DNA of 64,000 nt, from the NCBI GenBank assembly GCA_040880285.1, contig JBBDIT010000051.1:35742-99741 (forward strand), in the 5' to 3' direction. Source of the stretch: JANQJA01 sp040880285 (GTDB lineage: Bacteria; Pseudomonadota; Gammaproteobacteria; Pseudomonadales; Azotimanducaceae). Position 1 is the stretch's first letter. Each line of letters starts with the position of its first letter. Under the pieces are notes generated by a model. That model was not told where the DNA came from. It saw only the letters and a list, made by a program, of their open reading frames with translations, and did no database searches. Positions 20,291 to 29,217 of this stretch are shown one piece after another. The position numbers and the translations under genes are program-made.

Positions 20291-20500
20291 AGGCGACGCT
20301 GAGGCGAACACACCTGGGTAATGGTGTGTTGATCGGAGAGGGCAANNNNNNNNNNNNNNNNNNNNNNNNNNNNNNNNNNNNNNNNNNNNNNNNNNNNNNN
20401 NNNNNNNNNNNNNNNNNNNNNNNNNNNNNNNNNNNNNNNNNNNNNAGGCGACGCTGAGGCGAACACACCTGGGTAATGGTGTGTTGATCGGAGAGGGCAA
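20291..20500. repeat. 100-N assembly gap flanked by identical 55-bp ends
   Basis: Bases 20291-20345 and 20446-20500 are identical over 55 bp and enclose 100 Ns (20346-20445). The second gap in this window (58312-58411) has flanks of exactly the same length. Equal 55-bp overlaps indicate unmerged contig ends rather than a biological repeat. Confidence 0.9.
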
Positions 20501-20775
20501 ACTCATTTCAGACTGGCAGCGGCCGATCAACCGTTGGATCAAACTGCCCAATTCGATTGACAACGACGAAGTGGCGGTGAGGATCGGCATGCGTGGCGGT
20601 ACTAGCCCCGATACGGCTGAACTGCAAATATTATCGCATTGGCAAGGTCGTCGCCGAGATGTGCCATCACACGCGCTGCATGAAGGCCTCCTCTCTTCCC
20701 GGGAAGTGATTCTCACGCGACGAAGCCGTGCCCTGACGCTCCCGGTGACCCCAGGTGTGTCCGTAGCGCCTGCCA

Positions 20776-20848
20776 CGCTTGATGATCGCTTCGTAGCCCC
20801 GCGGTCTCAGGCCGTCGAGCGAGAAAATCACCTCGATCAGCAGGATAC
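20776..20848 (-). pseudogene. remnant of a YejB-type ABC permease gene
   Basis: On the minus strand this stretch reads [13 protein letters not shown] followed by GYEAIIKR, which matches [23 protein letters not shown] in the intact permease at 36989-38074. Similarity stops on both sides, so only about 24 codons survive. It marks a lost oligopeptide-permease copy near the orphan binding protein at 27207-29045. Confidence 0.55.
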
Positions 20849-21095
20849 GTTTGAGTATCGTGTTTCCAATAATTTATGCTTGAGGATATACTGTCATCCT
20901 AAAGCATTATCAGGGTTGTGCCGCGCAGGTATCGATCCAGTTCAAACCGGATCGAGAGGCTTATCGGGAATCTAAAGCGCGACCTCATGAATTACCATGA
21001 TTCGCATTGAACTGTTAGGTTTGATATAAACGGATGTGCTTGCCAGGGCTGAGTCCACGGTAGAAATTTCCACAGCAACGGGTCCCTTTAAATTG

Positions 21096-23456
21096 ATGTA
21101 CACCGGATTTATTTTCCTGGCGCTGCTGTTTTGGCTGCCAACATTCGTTCAGGCAGCCCAGCAGATTCCCCGTTTTTCCGAAGCTGAATCCAGGGTGCAG
21201 ATCGATGGCACACCTTCCGAGGCGATCTGGTCCAAGGTCATGCCGCTTGAGGACTATACAGTCAGTTACCCTGACCTTGATGAGGCGCCTGCGTTTCGAA
21301 CCAGTACTCGCATGTTCTACACTGAGCGTGGACTCTACGTCAGTTCCATTAATTTTCAACCGACTGACTCACTGATGCCACGTCTGACCGCACGTGATCA
21401 ATCAACGACCAGGGATGGTTTCCTGATTGTACTGGACACATCGGGCGAAGGCCGTTATGGCTACTGGTTTGAGGTGGGACTGGGTGGCTCATTGATGGAT
21501 GGCATCCTGTTGCCCGAGCGACACTTTCGCAGTGATTGGGATGGGCCATGGCGTGGCGCATCCACAATGAATGAGGATGGCTGGACCGTTGAGATGTTTC
21601 TGCCCTGGGCGATGCTCAATATGCCGCGCAGCGACGACGGTACCCGGCGTATGGGCGTGTACTTCAACCGGCGATTGGGCGCGCTCGATCAGCGCTGGGG
21701 AATGCCGAACCTGCCATCGACGCAGCCGAGCTTCATTTCAGGCTTTCTGCCAGTAGAGTTCAAGAAAGTGGAGCCACGACAGGAGTACAGTCTGTATCCT
21801 TTCGTGTCCTACGACTACGACAGCATGCGTGCCAGGGAAAATTACCGAGCCGGGTTTGATTTGTTCTGGCGACCATCGTCTCAGTTTCATTTAAGTGCGA
21901 CCGTGAAGCCTGATTTCGGGCAGGTTGAATCGGACAACGTTGACGTCAACTTGACCGCTTTTGAAACCTTCAATCCTGAGCGTCGACAGTTTTTCCTTGA
22001 AAATCAGCCGATTTTCACAACGTCTCCGAGAAGTCCGAATCAGGGTACATTGCTGAGCACCCGCCGCATTGGTACCAATTTGATCTCAAGGGCAGGGCGA
22101 CCAGATTTCACCGGTGGCGTTGGCTTTGACAAACATCAACGTACGCAATCCGTTGAATTGATCGGTGCGCTTAAGGCAACGGGACAGTATGGGCCGTGGC
22201 GGTATGGCGTGATGGGTGCATCGGAGCAAGAGACGGTGCTCGACGTTACTTCTGGTGGCGGTGGCCAACATCAAGCTCCCGGCCGTGATTTTGGTGTTGC
22301 GCGACTCGTATACGAAGATGTAGTCGCAGGCAGCCGCCGTTCCGTCGGCTGGCTCGGTACGATCACCGAGCATCCGGGACGGCGGGCAGTGACCCAGGCA
22401 GTGGATGGTCACTATCGCGATCTGTCTGGTGTCTGGACGTGGGATGGTCAATTGTTTCACAGTGATATTGACGGTGTGGGTGGCATAGGATTCCAGTCTG
22501 ATTTGGTGATGGTGCCCGCGCAAGGACGGAGTCATAAGCTCGAAATCGAGTACTTCGATCGGCGTGTCAACCTGAATGATCTGGGTTTCATGCGGCGCAA
22601 TGACCAGATCGGTATTGACTATGACTATAGAGTCAACGAAGAGCGACTGGCCGACCTGCGTCGTCGACAGACCTACTATCTTGTTCGAACAAGTCTCAAT
22701 ACAGCGCGCCAGGTAACCGGTGCAGGTGTCTTCTTAAGGCGTAGCTGGGAGTTCCATGACAGTACACGTTTGCGTCTTGGCGCAGAGTATCGGCTACCTC
22801 AATGGGACGATCGCAATAGCGTTGGTAATGGCGCTTTCCGTCGAGAAGATCGATTCGGTATTGACGCCGCATACAATACTGACAGTGCAAAACCAATTTC
22901 TTTTGAAGCTGGCATAGATCTCTTACAGGAAAGTGAAGGAGGGCTACGCCGCGCACTGTCTGGTCGTTTGGTTTATCGTCCCAGTGACAGGTTCACCCTG
23001 CGACTGGGGACAAAATATACCGACCGTGATGCCTGGCTGATTCACTCAGCTGGGCCTGAGTTCACCAGTTACCACGCGGAAGAGTGGCGACCAAGATTTA
23101 GTGTCGATTCTTTTATCAATGCCCAACAACAGCTTCGTGTCGCTCTTGAGTGGGTGGGTATCAAGGCTTTTAGTGATAAATACTGGCGTGTGCCGGAACA
23201 GGAAGGCAAGTTGACGCAGGTGGCAAGATTGCCCGATGAGCCGACGCGAGATTTTGTGATCAGTGCGATCAACCTGCAGGCTCGTTATCGTTGGGAAATC
23301 GCCCCGCTGTCCACCTTATATCTTGTTTATAACCGCAGCGGCAGATTACCAGGTCCGAATCACAATGACTTTGGTCGCCTTTTCACCGATGCCATGAGTG
23401 ATCCGGAACAGGAATACCTGATTATTAAACTACGCTACCGGTTTGGTCCTTCCTGA
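21096..23456 (+). CDS. DUF5916 protein with CBM9-like N-terminal domain
   Basis: A 786-residue exported protein. From the ATG at 21096 the first 22 residues form a signal peptide (MYTGFIFLALLFWLPTFVQA). An N-terminal CBM9-like beta-sandwich follows (VQIDGTPSEAIWSKV ... DGFLIVLDTSGEGRYGYWFEVGLGG), then a large beta-strand-rich region with FRPSSQFHLSATVKPDFGQVESDNVDVNLTAFE-type content (only partly quoted) and RRQFFLENQ, which is diagnostic for DUF5916, and it ends in a YRFGPS strand. It is probably an outer-membrane barrel. Function is unknown; many members accompany peptidase and hydrolase genes. No good ribosome site precedes either candidate start. Confidence 0.85.
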   Translation: MYTGFIFLALLFWLPTFVQAAQQIPRFSEAESRVQIDGTPSEAIWSKVMPLEDYTVSYPDLDEAPAFRTSTRMFYTERGLYVSSINFQPTDSLMPRLTARDQSTTRDGFLIVLDTSGEGRYGYWFEVGLGGSLMDGILLPERHFRSDWDGPWRGASTMNEDGWTVEMFLPWAMLNMPRSDDGTRRMGVYFNRRLGALDQRWGMPNLPSTQPSFISGFLPVEFKKVEPRQEYSLYPFVSYDYDSMRARENYRAGFDLFWRPSSQFHLSATVKPDFGQVESDNVDVNLTAFETFNPERRQFFLENQPIFTTSPRSPNQGTLLSTRRIGTNLISRAGRPDFTGGVGFDKHQRTQSVELIGALKATGQYGPWRYGVMGASEQETVLDVTSGGGGQHQAPGRDFGVARLVYEDVVAGSRRSVGWLGTITEHPGRRAVTQAVDGHYRDLSGVWTWDGQLFHSDIDGVGGIGFQSDLVMVPAQGRSHKLEIEYFDRRVNLNDLGFMRRNDQIGIDYDYRVNEERLADLRRRQTYYLVRTSLNTARQVTGAGVFLRRSWEFHDSTRLRLGAEYRLPQWDDRNSVGNGAFRREDRFGIDAAYNTDSAKPISFEAGIDLLQESEGGLRRALSGRLVYRPSDRFTLRLGTKYTDRDAWLIHSAGPEFTSYHAEEWRPRFSVDSFINAQQQLRVALEWVGIKAFSDKYWRVPEQEGKLTQVARLPDEPTRDFVISAINLQARYRWEIAPLSTLYLVYNRSGRLPGPNHNDFGRLFTDAMSDPEQEYLIIKLRYRFGPS

Positions 23457-23647
23457 TCGATTCTTCTGGTGTTGGCTGGATGTGGTGGGGGATCGGCTCA
23501 TACTTGCATTGCGGTGTCGCTTTGCCCTTCATTCTCGTTCAGTTGGTCTCCGATCATCGATAAATTTAATAGCCCATAGCGATAGTGAGGTCTATAGTTA
23601 TCAGCAGGTAGATGGTTAGTGGTTGGTCGAGCGCCTTTGGTGAATCG

Positions 23648-24937
23648 TTAATCAATAAAAGCACCGTAGACAAGGGCACGGTAATCACTTCGAACACGGA
23701 CGGGTTGATGCCGGTGTAGTTGCATCATATACAATCCAATGAGCTGTTCCTTCGGGTCAATCCAAAATGTCGTCCCGAAGGCGCCACCCCACATATAGGT
23801 ACCTTTGCTTGATGCCTCTCCATAAGCGGCTGGTTCTACTACCACGTTAACGCCCAGTCCGAACGCCGTGCCACGCGCACCCAGGCCACCGATTTTGGGA
23901 ATGCCAAGCGCATGGGGAAGAGTCATCAACTCAACGGTTTTGGGGCTGAGTATACGTACGGCATCGAGCTCACCACCGTTCATTAGCATCTGTGCGAAAC
24001 GCAAATAGTCATGCATCGTACTGACTAGTCCGCCAGCACCGGGGAACATCACCTTGGGCCTGTGTTCTTTAACAAATCGACTGGTACCGTCAGCAGGTTC
24101 AGCTGGTGAGATTGAACCGTCGCTCTCACGCCGATATGCGACGGTATAGCGATCGAGCTTATCGAGAGGGACATAGTAGTAGGTGTCCTTCATACCGAGT
24201 GGCTCGAAGATGTGCTCTCTTTGAAAATCCTGCAACGACTGACCCGATACCACCTCTACCAGTCGGCCCAGGACATTGAAGCCGGCGGCCGGGCTGTATT
24301 GCCAGTGAGTACCTGGATGATAGCCGAGCGCGAGTTGAGCATAGCCGCTGACAACTTCAGCAAGGGTCTGGTTGGGCGAGCGTGTTTTTGTCTGGACCAT
24401 GTGATTAATCCATTCGGCAACTTCCTTTGATTCACCCACAGACATACCAGCGGTATGGGTCAGCAGGTGCTTGATGGTCATCGGGCGTTCCGGCGCAACC
24501 AGCACAACTTTGCCGTTTTCATTCAACTCCGCAACTTTTATATCAGTGAATTCTGGCAAATAGCGCGCAATAGGATCATTCAGTCTGATTTTTGCTTGCT
24601 CCAACAAGATCATCACAGCCACAGCAGTCACTGGCTTGGTCTGCGAGGCAAGACGGAAAAGAGAGTCAGTCTGCAGTAGCCTTTCCGATTCCAGGTCGGC
24701 ATAACCCTGCGCATCCTGATGGATGATGATGCCCTTCCGAGCGATAAGGGTTGCTGCGCCGGCGATTTCTCCGCGGTCGATGTACCCTTGTATAGCCGGT
24801 GCGATACGGGCGAGTCTGTCGTTGGACATTCCGACAGACTCCGCTTTGCCATCGCGAAAAGTCTCTGCTTGCAGCAGACCGGGTAGTAGCAAAGCTAACA
24901 AGCCAATTGTGAAGCTTCGGATGACGATATCAAACAT
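23648..24937 (-). CDS. exported serine hydrolase, beta-lactamase/class C fold
   Basis: A 429-residue periplasmic serine hydrolase. The start ATG at 24937 follows GGGAG by nine bases; another ATG lies two codons earlier. The signal peptide runs MFDIVIRSFTIGLLALLLPGLLQA. The active site is intact: SxxK in RLASQTKPVT, Y-S-P in HWQYSPAAGFNVLGR, and the GLG.NV region near residue 375. C-terminal WGGAFGTTFWIDP is typical of the EstB/AmpC-like esterase group. It sits just downstream of the Ala-nucleophile hydrolase at 25007-25792 on the same strand. Confidence 0.88.
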   Translation of the reverse strand: MFDIVIRSFTIGLLALLLPGLLQAETFRDGKAESVGMSNDRLARIAPAIQGYIDRGEIAGAATLIARKGIIIHQDAQGYADLESERLLQTDSLFRLASQTKPVTAVAVMILLEQAKIRLNDPIARYLPEFTDIKVAELNENGKVVLVAPERPMTIKHLLTHTAGMSVGESKEVAEWINHMVQTKTRSPNQTLAEVVSGYAQLALGYHPGTHWQYSPAAGFNVLGRLVEVVSGQSLQDFQREHIFEPLGMKDTYYYVPLDKLDRYTVAYRRESDGSISPAEPADGTSRFVKEHRPKVMFPGAGGLVSTMHDYLRFAQMLMNGGELDAVRILSPKTVELMTLPHALGIPKIGGLGARGTAFGLGVNVVVEPAAYGEASSKGTYMWGGAFGTTFWIDPKEQLIGLYMMQLHRHQPVRVRSDYRALVYGAFID

Positions 24938-25006
24938 ATTCATATACTCCCGGTTATTGGTTGTCACGCTGTGCTTTTCGCTGCATCGTGAGCTTTGCTT
25001 AGATGA

Positions 25007-25792
25007 TCATTTTTTATTTGCGAAGGTGGTGATGGCTTCGAGAACCTGCTCTTCCTGCTCCCGAATCACGAAATGGCCTGCATTGGATAGCATAATAAGC
25101 TCGGAATTTCTGATTCTCTGGTGTAAGTCCTCTGCGTTCTTTGGGGTACCGTTCTTATCCTCTTCACCATAGATCAGTAGCGTTGGCACTGTCGCGGTGC
25201 CCCAATAACTGGAACTTGGGGAGACCTTCGGGTCCCAGCTTGCGGCCTTGTTGGCTCGGCTATTCCAGCCAAGATCAGCGACTTCCTGGAATCGTTCAGG
25301 TGCCCTATCTCTAAACCCTTTGGCACACCAGCGTGCTTCATAGGCGGATTCCCAGGCAGAACGGTCGCCAGAGCGCCTTGCTTCGCGTAGTGCCTGGTCA
25401 ATGACCGAGGTGTCTATGGGTGGAAACTGGCCACCATTGGCACAGATCACCAGTTTGCTCAGAAGGTGAGGGTAATCTCTGGCAAAGACCTGTGCGACCC
25501 TGCCACCCCAGGCATGACCGATTGCAATGACCCTCTCACTGCCCTGATCCTTCATCAATGTGGCAGCGTCCGCCGCAACAGTATTCAAAGAAAAGCTGCC
25601 TTCAAATCGGGTTTGTCCCGCGTTCCTTTGATCGAAGCGCAGAACTCGCCCGATAGCTGTAAGCTCCTGAGCCAGCGACCCCCAGAATTCAAGGTTTAGA
25701 GATGCGCCGTTGAACAAAAGAATATCCAGGTCCCCGCTGCCCTCCACGAGGTAATTGATCTCTGCGTTCGAATTACGATTGAGAAATGGCAT
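25007..25792 (-). CDS. alpha/beta hydrolase-fold protein with Ala at the nucleophile position (paralogue)
   Basis: A 261-residue paralogue of the protein at 10398-11177, with the same fold and the same elbow G-H-A-W-G-G in which the catalytic serine is replaced by alanine. The acid loop YGEEDKNGTPKNA and the histidine region NAGHFVIREQEE are conserved, so the rest of the catalytic architecture is maintained. Both copies keep the substitution, which argues for a selected function rather than decay. The gene is followed 69 bp later by an exported serine hydrolase. The substrate is unknown. Confidence 0.85.
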   Translation of the reverse strand: MPFLNRNSNAEINYLVEGSGDLDILLFNGASLNLEFWGSLAQELTAIGRVLRFDQRNAGQTRFEGSFSLNTVAADAATLMKDQGSERVIAIGHAWGGRVAQVFARDYPHLLSKLVICANGGQFPPIDTSVIDQALREARRSGDRSAWESAYEARWCAKGFRDRAPERFQEVADLGWNSRANKAASWDPKVSPSSSYWGTATVPTLLIYGEEDKNGTPKNAEDLHQRIRNSELIMLSNAGHFVIREQEEQVLEAITTFANKK

Positions 25793-26225
25793 CGCGTCGT
25801 CCCAGATAATGTGTCCTTAATTATCATACAATACAGATATATATGTCCAATATCGTGTTATTTAGCTATGTTTGCTAAAATTTAGCATTACTTTATGTGA
25901 TCTTTGGTCATAAAAAATGTATGAATTTATTTTGTTACTTGTAGCAAGAATGCAATGGAAATTCAGTGGTCCGACGTGAGATGTTCCCGTGTCAAAATTC
26001 CCTTCTGGAGCTACAGGAATTCGCGAATTTTTGTTAGCGGTAATACCGTCGGTTGTGACGTCGCTTATCTTGCTGCTGAGGAACTGGCTTTCGGAGATGT
26101 GAAATGACTGGACTATTGATGTTGCAGTCCGGGTCCCCTTCAGGGCATCAGATTTCTTCAGCGAGCGGCGGGTGTCAGTCGAGCAGTGCAGATGCGCAGG
26201 ACAGTCAGGAAATGGTACTGCCCGA
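25793..26225. other. AT-rich intergenic region
   Basis: A 430-bp divergent spacer between the hydrolase and the Ala-for-Ser beta-lactamase-fold gene. Its first 150 bases are markedly AT-rich. Apart from the TTTAGC half-sites at 25861-25886 I see no gene or RNA; an open minus-strand frame of 128 codons has no protein-like features. Confidence 0.4.
25861..25886. promoter_or_regulatory. TTTAGC/GCTAAA half-site cluster
   Basis: TTTAGC at 25861-25866 is followed by the near-perfect palindrome GCTAAA-A-TTTAGC at 25874-25886. It lies about 70 bp upstream of the minus-strand hydrolase start, a normal operator position. The binding protein is unknown. Confidence 0.35.
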
Positions 26226-27182
26226 ATGAGCTTGCCGTTTGAATCCATCGATCCGGTAGCAGCCGGCTTTGATCCCGAGGGGATAGCGTCATTGATCGAA
26301 TTTGCGTGCGATAGCGGTTCTGCACAACTCGCGATACTTATGGACGGTAGGCTGCTGGTCGACGAAGTATTCTCATCATCACCCGTTGATGTTTATGCCG
26401 TGCAGAAAGGGCTTGTCTCTCTGCTGATCGGCATTGCCGAAGAACGACAACTTATCAAGCTGGACGATAGTGTTGGGGATTATTTACCAGAGGGATGGTC
26501 AGAACTCTCTGCCAGCGACGAGGCAGGTCTGATGATTCGACATTTGTTAACCATGACGACCGGTATGGACGATAGGCTGGGATCTTTGGGGCAGATCGGC
26601 GAAAACTGGCGCTATAATAACACTGCATATAACTACCTCAAGCGAATCTTGTCGGATCAAACGAATCTTTCGCTGGTCGAGCTCACAGCTCAATGGATAT
26701 GTAATCCACTGGGAATGTTGCAAACCCAATGGGTTGATCGTGACGCGACCTTACCGGATGGGCGTCCACTGACTGGCTTGATGTCTACGGCGCATGATTT
26801 AACCAGACTTGGTGTGATGGTCCTGAATCGGGGATTGTGGAATAACCAACGTATAGTGCCTGAGAATTATCTGGACCTGATGGTGATGTCAGGCTCCGAG
26901 GCAAATCCCGCCTGGGGTTTGCTATGGTGGAACAATAGCTCGGATCACTTTCTGGTGCCTATGGCGGAAGATAAGCACCACGTAGGCAATATAATCCCGA
27001 CTGCCCCGAGCGATCTCATTGCTGCGCGTGGTGCCAACCAGAATCATCTGGGTGTCCTGCCTTCAATGAAGTTGGTCGTTGCGCGAACGGCACTATCGAC
27101 GGCAGGTGCAAAGCCTTTCGAACGCGAGTTCTATGCTCGATTGCTAGCAGCATTTAATAATGTCCGCTATTATAAAAAATAA
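26226..27182 (+). CDS. beta-lactamase-fold protein with Ala replacing the catalytic Ser
   Basis: A 318-residue member of the beta-lactamase/class C serine hydrolase family. At the position of the SxxK motif it reads VYAVQKGLVSLL, so the nucleophile serine is alanine although the lysine is kept. Other landmarks survive: HLLTMTTGM, the Y-N-N tyrosine motif in WRYNNTAYNYL, GLMSTAHDLTRLG and WGLLWW. Without the serine it cannot use the usual acyl-enzyme route, so it may be a binding or regulatory protein. The start at 26226 is uncertain; a GTG 18 codons upstream is open. The oligopeptide-binding protein gene follows after 24 bp. Confidence 0.75.
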   Translation: MSLPFESIDPVAAGFDPEGIASLIEFACDSGSAQLAILMDGRLLVDEVFSSSPVDVYAVQKGLVSLLIGIAEERQLIKLDDSVGDYLPEGWSELSASDEAGLMIRHLLTMTTGMDDRLGSLGQIGENWRYNNTAYNYLKRILSDQTNLSLVELTAQWICNPLGMLQTQWVDRDATLPDGRPLTGLMSTAHDLTRLGVMVLNRGLWNNQRIVPENYLDLMVMSGSEANPAWGLLWWNNSSDHFLVPMAEDKHHVGNIIPTAPSDLIAARGANQNHLGVLPSMKLVVARTALSTAGAKPFEREFYARLLAAFNNVRYYKK

Positions 27183-27206
27183 GCTCATCAGTGTTGAGGA
27201 AACCAG

Positions 27207-29045
27207 TTGAGATTTACGCTCATAGCGATTTTGGCGTTGGCCCCCGGTTTTGTTCAGTCAGCGCAATGGAGACATGGATTTTCCTACTTTGGTGATCTGA
27301 AATATGCGTCTGACTTCCGCCATTTTGATTATGTTAATCCCGAGGCCCCCAAGACGGGCGAACTCCGGCTGTCACAATTAGGTAATTTCGATAGTCTCAA
27401 CCCGTACATCCGCAAGGGACGAAAAGCGGTTGGTTTCTCTTATTACCTCATGATGCCCACCTTTGATCGGTTGATGTACGCGTCAGACGATGAACCCTCG
27501 ACACAATACGGATGGCTTGCTGAGGCTGTGATGGTAGCTGACGATTATAGTTGGGTGAAGTTTCGCTTGCGTCCGGAAGCGAGATGGCATGATGGCGTCC
27601 CCATTACTGCGAGAGACGTGATCTTTACATTTGAGCAGATCAAGGCACATGGTTCACCAACTTTGACACTCGAATTCAGCCAGGTCGTTGCGGTAGAAGC
27701 TACTGGTGAACGAGAAGTAAAGTTCTCTATCAGCGGAGAGACATCCGCCAAGACCGCCTTCAGCCTTGGCATGTTACCGATAACTGCTGCGCACTATTGG
27801 GAGAATCGAACATTTGAAGAGACGAAGTTGGAACCACCACTGGGTAGTGGTCCTTATCGAGTGGTCGAGGTGGATCCTGGTCGAAGAATCAGGTTCGAAT
27901 TGGTTGAAGATTACTGGGGGAAAGACATTCCTGTGAATCGGGGTAGACATAACATTCAGCACGTCAGCTATGACTACTTTAGCGACATCAATGTTACCCT
28001 TGAAGCAGTGAAATCGGGAAATCTTGACGCACTACCCGAGACCCAGGCGAAGCGATGGGCTACACAATATGATTTTCCTGGTTATCGCAGTGGTTTGTAT
28101 GTAAAGGACTTTCTGGTGACTGAGCGTCCCGTAGGTCTGGCGCTGGGACATGTATTCAACCTCCGTCTGCAAAAGTTTCAGGATCCACGGGTACGAGAAG
28201 CGTTGGCGCTGGTCTACGATTTCGAATGGCTAAATGAGATTCTGATGTACGGCTTCTACAATAGAGCAAGTAGCTATTTTTCAAATTCGTCCTTGGCTGC
28301 AAAAGGACTTCCGAGTGAAGCCGAACTACAAGTGCTGGAACAGTATCGTGGTCAGATTCCAGATAAAGTGTTCACAGAACCCTTTCAGGTATCCGTGACC
28401 GACGGTAACGGTTTTTCACGAGAGAATCTGCTTCGGGCTGCCGCCCTGTTCAAAGAAGCAGGTTATGAAGTCGTTAATGGTGAGTTGGTTCACAGCCAGA
28501 CCGGCAAGCCCTTCACCGTTAACTTTATTACTAATACCACCGCGCTGGAACGTACACTGCAGCCCTACGTGAACAATCTCAAGAGACTCGGGATAGACGC
28601 CAGTATAAGGCTCATGGAGGCCTCACAATATATTCATCGAATTGGTAAATTTGACTTTGAGGCAACCATTCGTTCATGGACGCAGACCCCGATACCTGGC
28701 ACCGAACTTCGAAATTATTTCGGCAGCGAAGCAGCTGATAACCATTATAGTCGTAATGAAGCAGGAATCAGTGACCCGGTTGTCGACGACCTGATTGAAA
28801 AGATCCTTGCCGCGAAGAGCTATGAAGAACTTGTGACCTTTGCGCGCTCGCTGGACCGTGTCATGCTCTGGAATTATTACATCCTGCCTGGATTCTATGC
28901 GCCAGGATATCGCTATGGCTATTGGGACAAGTACGAAAAGCCAGCTAACCAGGCGACCTACCGAACTGGTTTTTACGACACCTGGTGGTACAACACTGAC
29001 AAGGGTGCCAGGGTCAACGACTTCCTCAATCGACAGGCACGATAG
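27207..29045 (+). CDS. extracellular oligopeptide-binding protein, family 5 (YejA-like)
   Basis: A 612-residue periplasmic solute-binding protein. It has a signal peptide ending near FVQSAQW, then HGFSYFGDLKYASDFRHFDYVNPEAPKTGELRL-type YejA opening (HFDYVNPEAPKTG is diagnostic), the LGSGPYRV motif of family 5 and VNRGRHNIQHVSYDYF. A second YejA-like protein is at 35037-36920 and shares these blocks. This copy has no intact permease beside it, so it either feeds the YejBE-like permeases at 36989-39099 or is an orphan. A likely substrate is peptides or microcin-like oligopeptides (family knowledge). Confidence 0.9.
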   Translation: MRFTLIAILALAPGFVQSAQWRHGFSYFGDLKYASDFRHFDYVNPEAPKTGELRLSQLGNFDSLNPYIRKGRKAVGFSYYLMMPTFDRLMYASDDEPSTQYGWLAEAVMVADDYSWVKFRLRPEARWHDGVPITARDVIFTFEQIKAHGSPTLTLEFSQVVAVEATGEREVKFSISGETSAKTAFSLGMLPITAAHYWENRTFEETKLEPPLGSGPYRVVEVDPGRRIRFELVEDYWGKDIPVNRGRHNIQHVSYDYFSDINVTLEAVKSGNLDALPETQAKRWATQYDFPGYRSGLYVKDFLVTERPVGLALGHVFNLRLQKFQDPRVREALALVYDFEWLNEILMYGFYNRASSYFSNSSLAAKGLPSEAELQVLEQYRGQIPDKVFTEPFQVSVTDGNGFSRENLLRAAALFKEAGYEVVNGELVHSQTGKPFTVNFITNTTALERTLQPYVNNLKRLGIDASIRLMEASQYIHRIGKFDFEATIRSWTQTPIPGTELRNYFGSEAADNHYSRNEAGISDPVVDDLIEKILAAKSYEELVTFARSLDRVMLWNYYILPGFYAPGYRYGYWDKYEKPANQATYRTGFYDTWWYNTDKGARVNDFLNRQAR

Positions 29046-29217
29046 GTGAATGAGTCAACAGGCATAAAAATGTCAGTTTACCGAAAGATACAAACAGCAG
29101 GTGTGTGCGGAGATTTGGGTGCAGCGCTTTATGAATTATTTGATTACGCGCCAAACCTGTTCTGACGATCCCCCGTGGCGACGACGCAGCATTGTTCAAT
29201 AAGTGAGTCAGTACCGG

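Larger units (their letters stand above)
20083..21095. other. about 1 kb without an intact gene; contains assembly gap and a yejB remnant
   Basis: Open frames here on both strands lack convincing protein character. The stretch holds a 100-N gap with duplicated flanks and, further right, a short permease remnant on the minus strand. It looks like decayed DNA between the NIPSNAP-like gene and the DUF5916 gene. Confidence 0.5.

Noticed and set aside
20291..20500. Biological direct repeats around the N gap (e.g. insertion-site duplication)
   Set aside because: The length of 55 bp is identical at both gaps in the window and the second gap demonstrably collapses to an intact gene, so both are assembly overlaps.
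20481..20975. Plus-strand open frame of 164 codons beside the first gap
   Set aside because: No family resemblance, it starts in the duplicated gap flank and it overlaps the yejB remnant on the other strand.
25862..26248. Minus-strand open frame of 128 codons in the AT-rich spacer
   Set aside because: Low-complexity composition, no ribosome site, overlaps the beta-lactamase-fold gene start.
29131..29202. Start of a permease (MNYLITR...) after the orphan binding protein
   Set aside because: Only seven residues resemble a permease start before the sequence turns random; too little to call a remnant.
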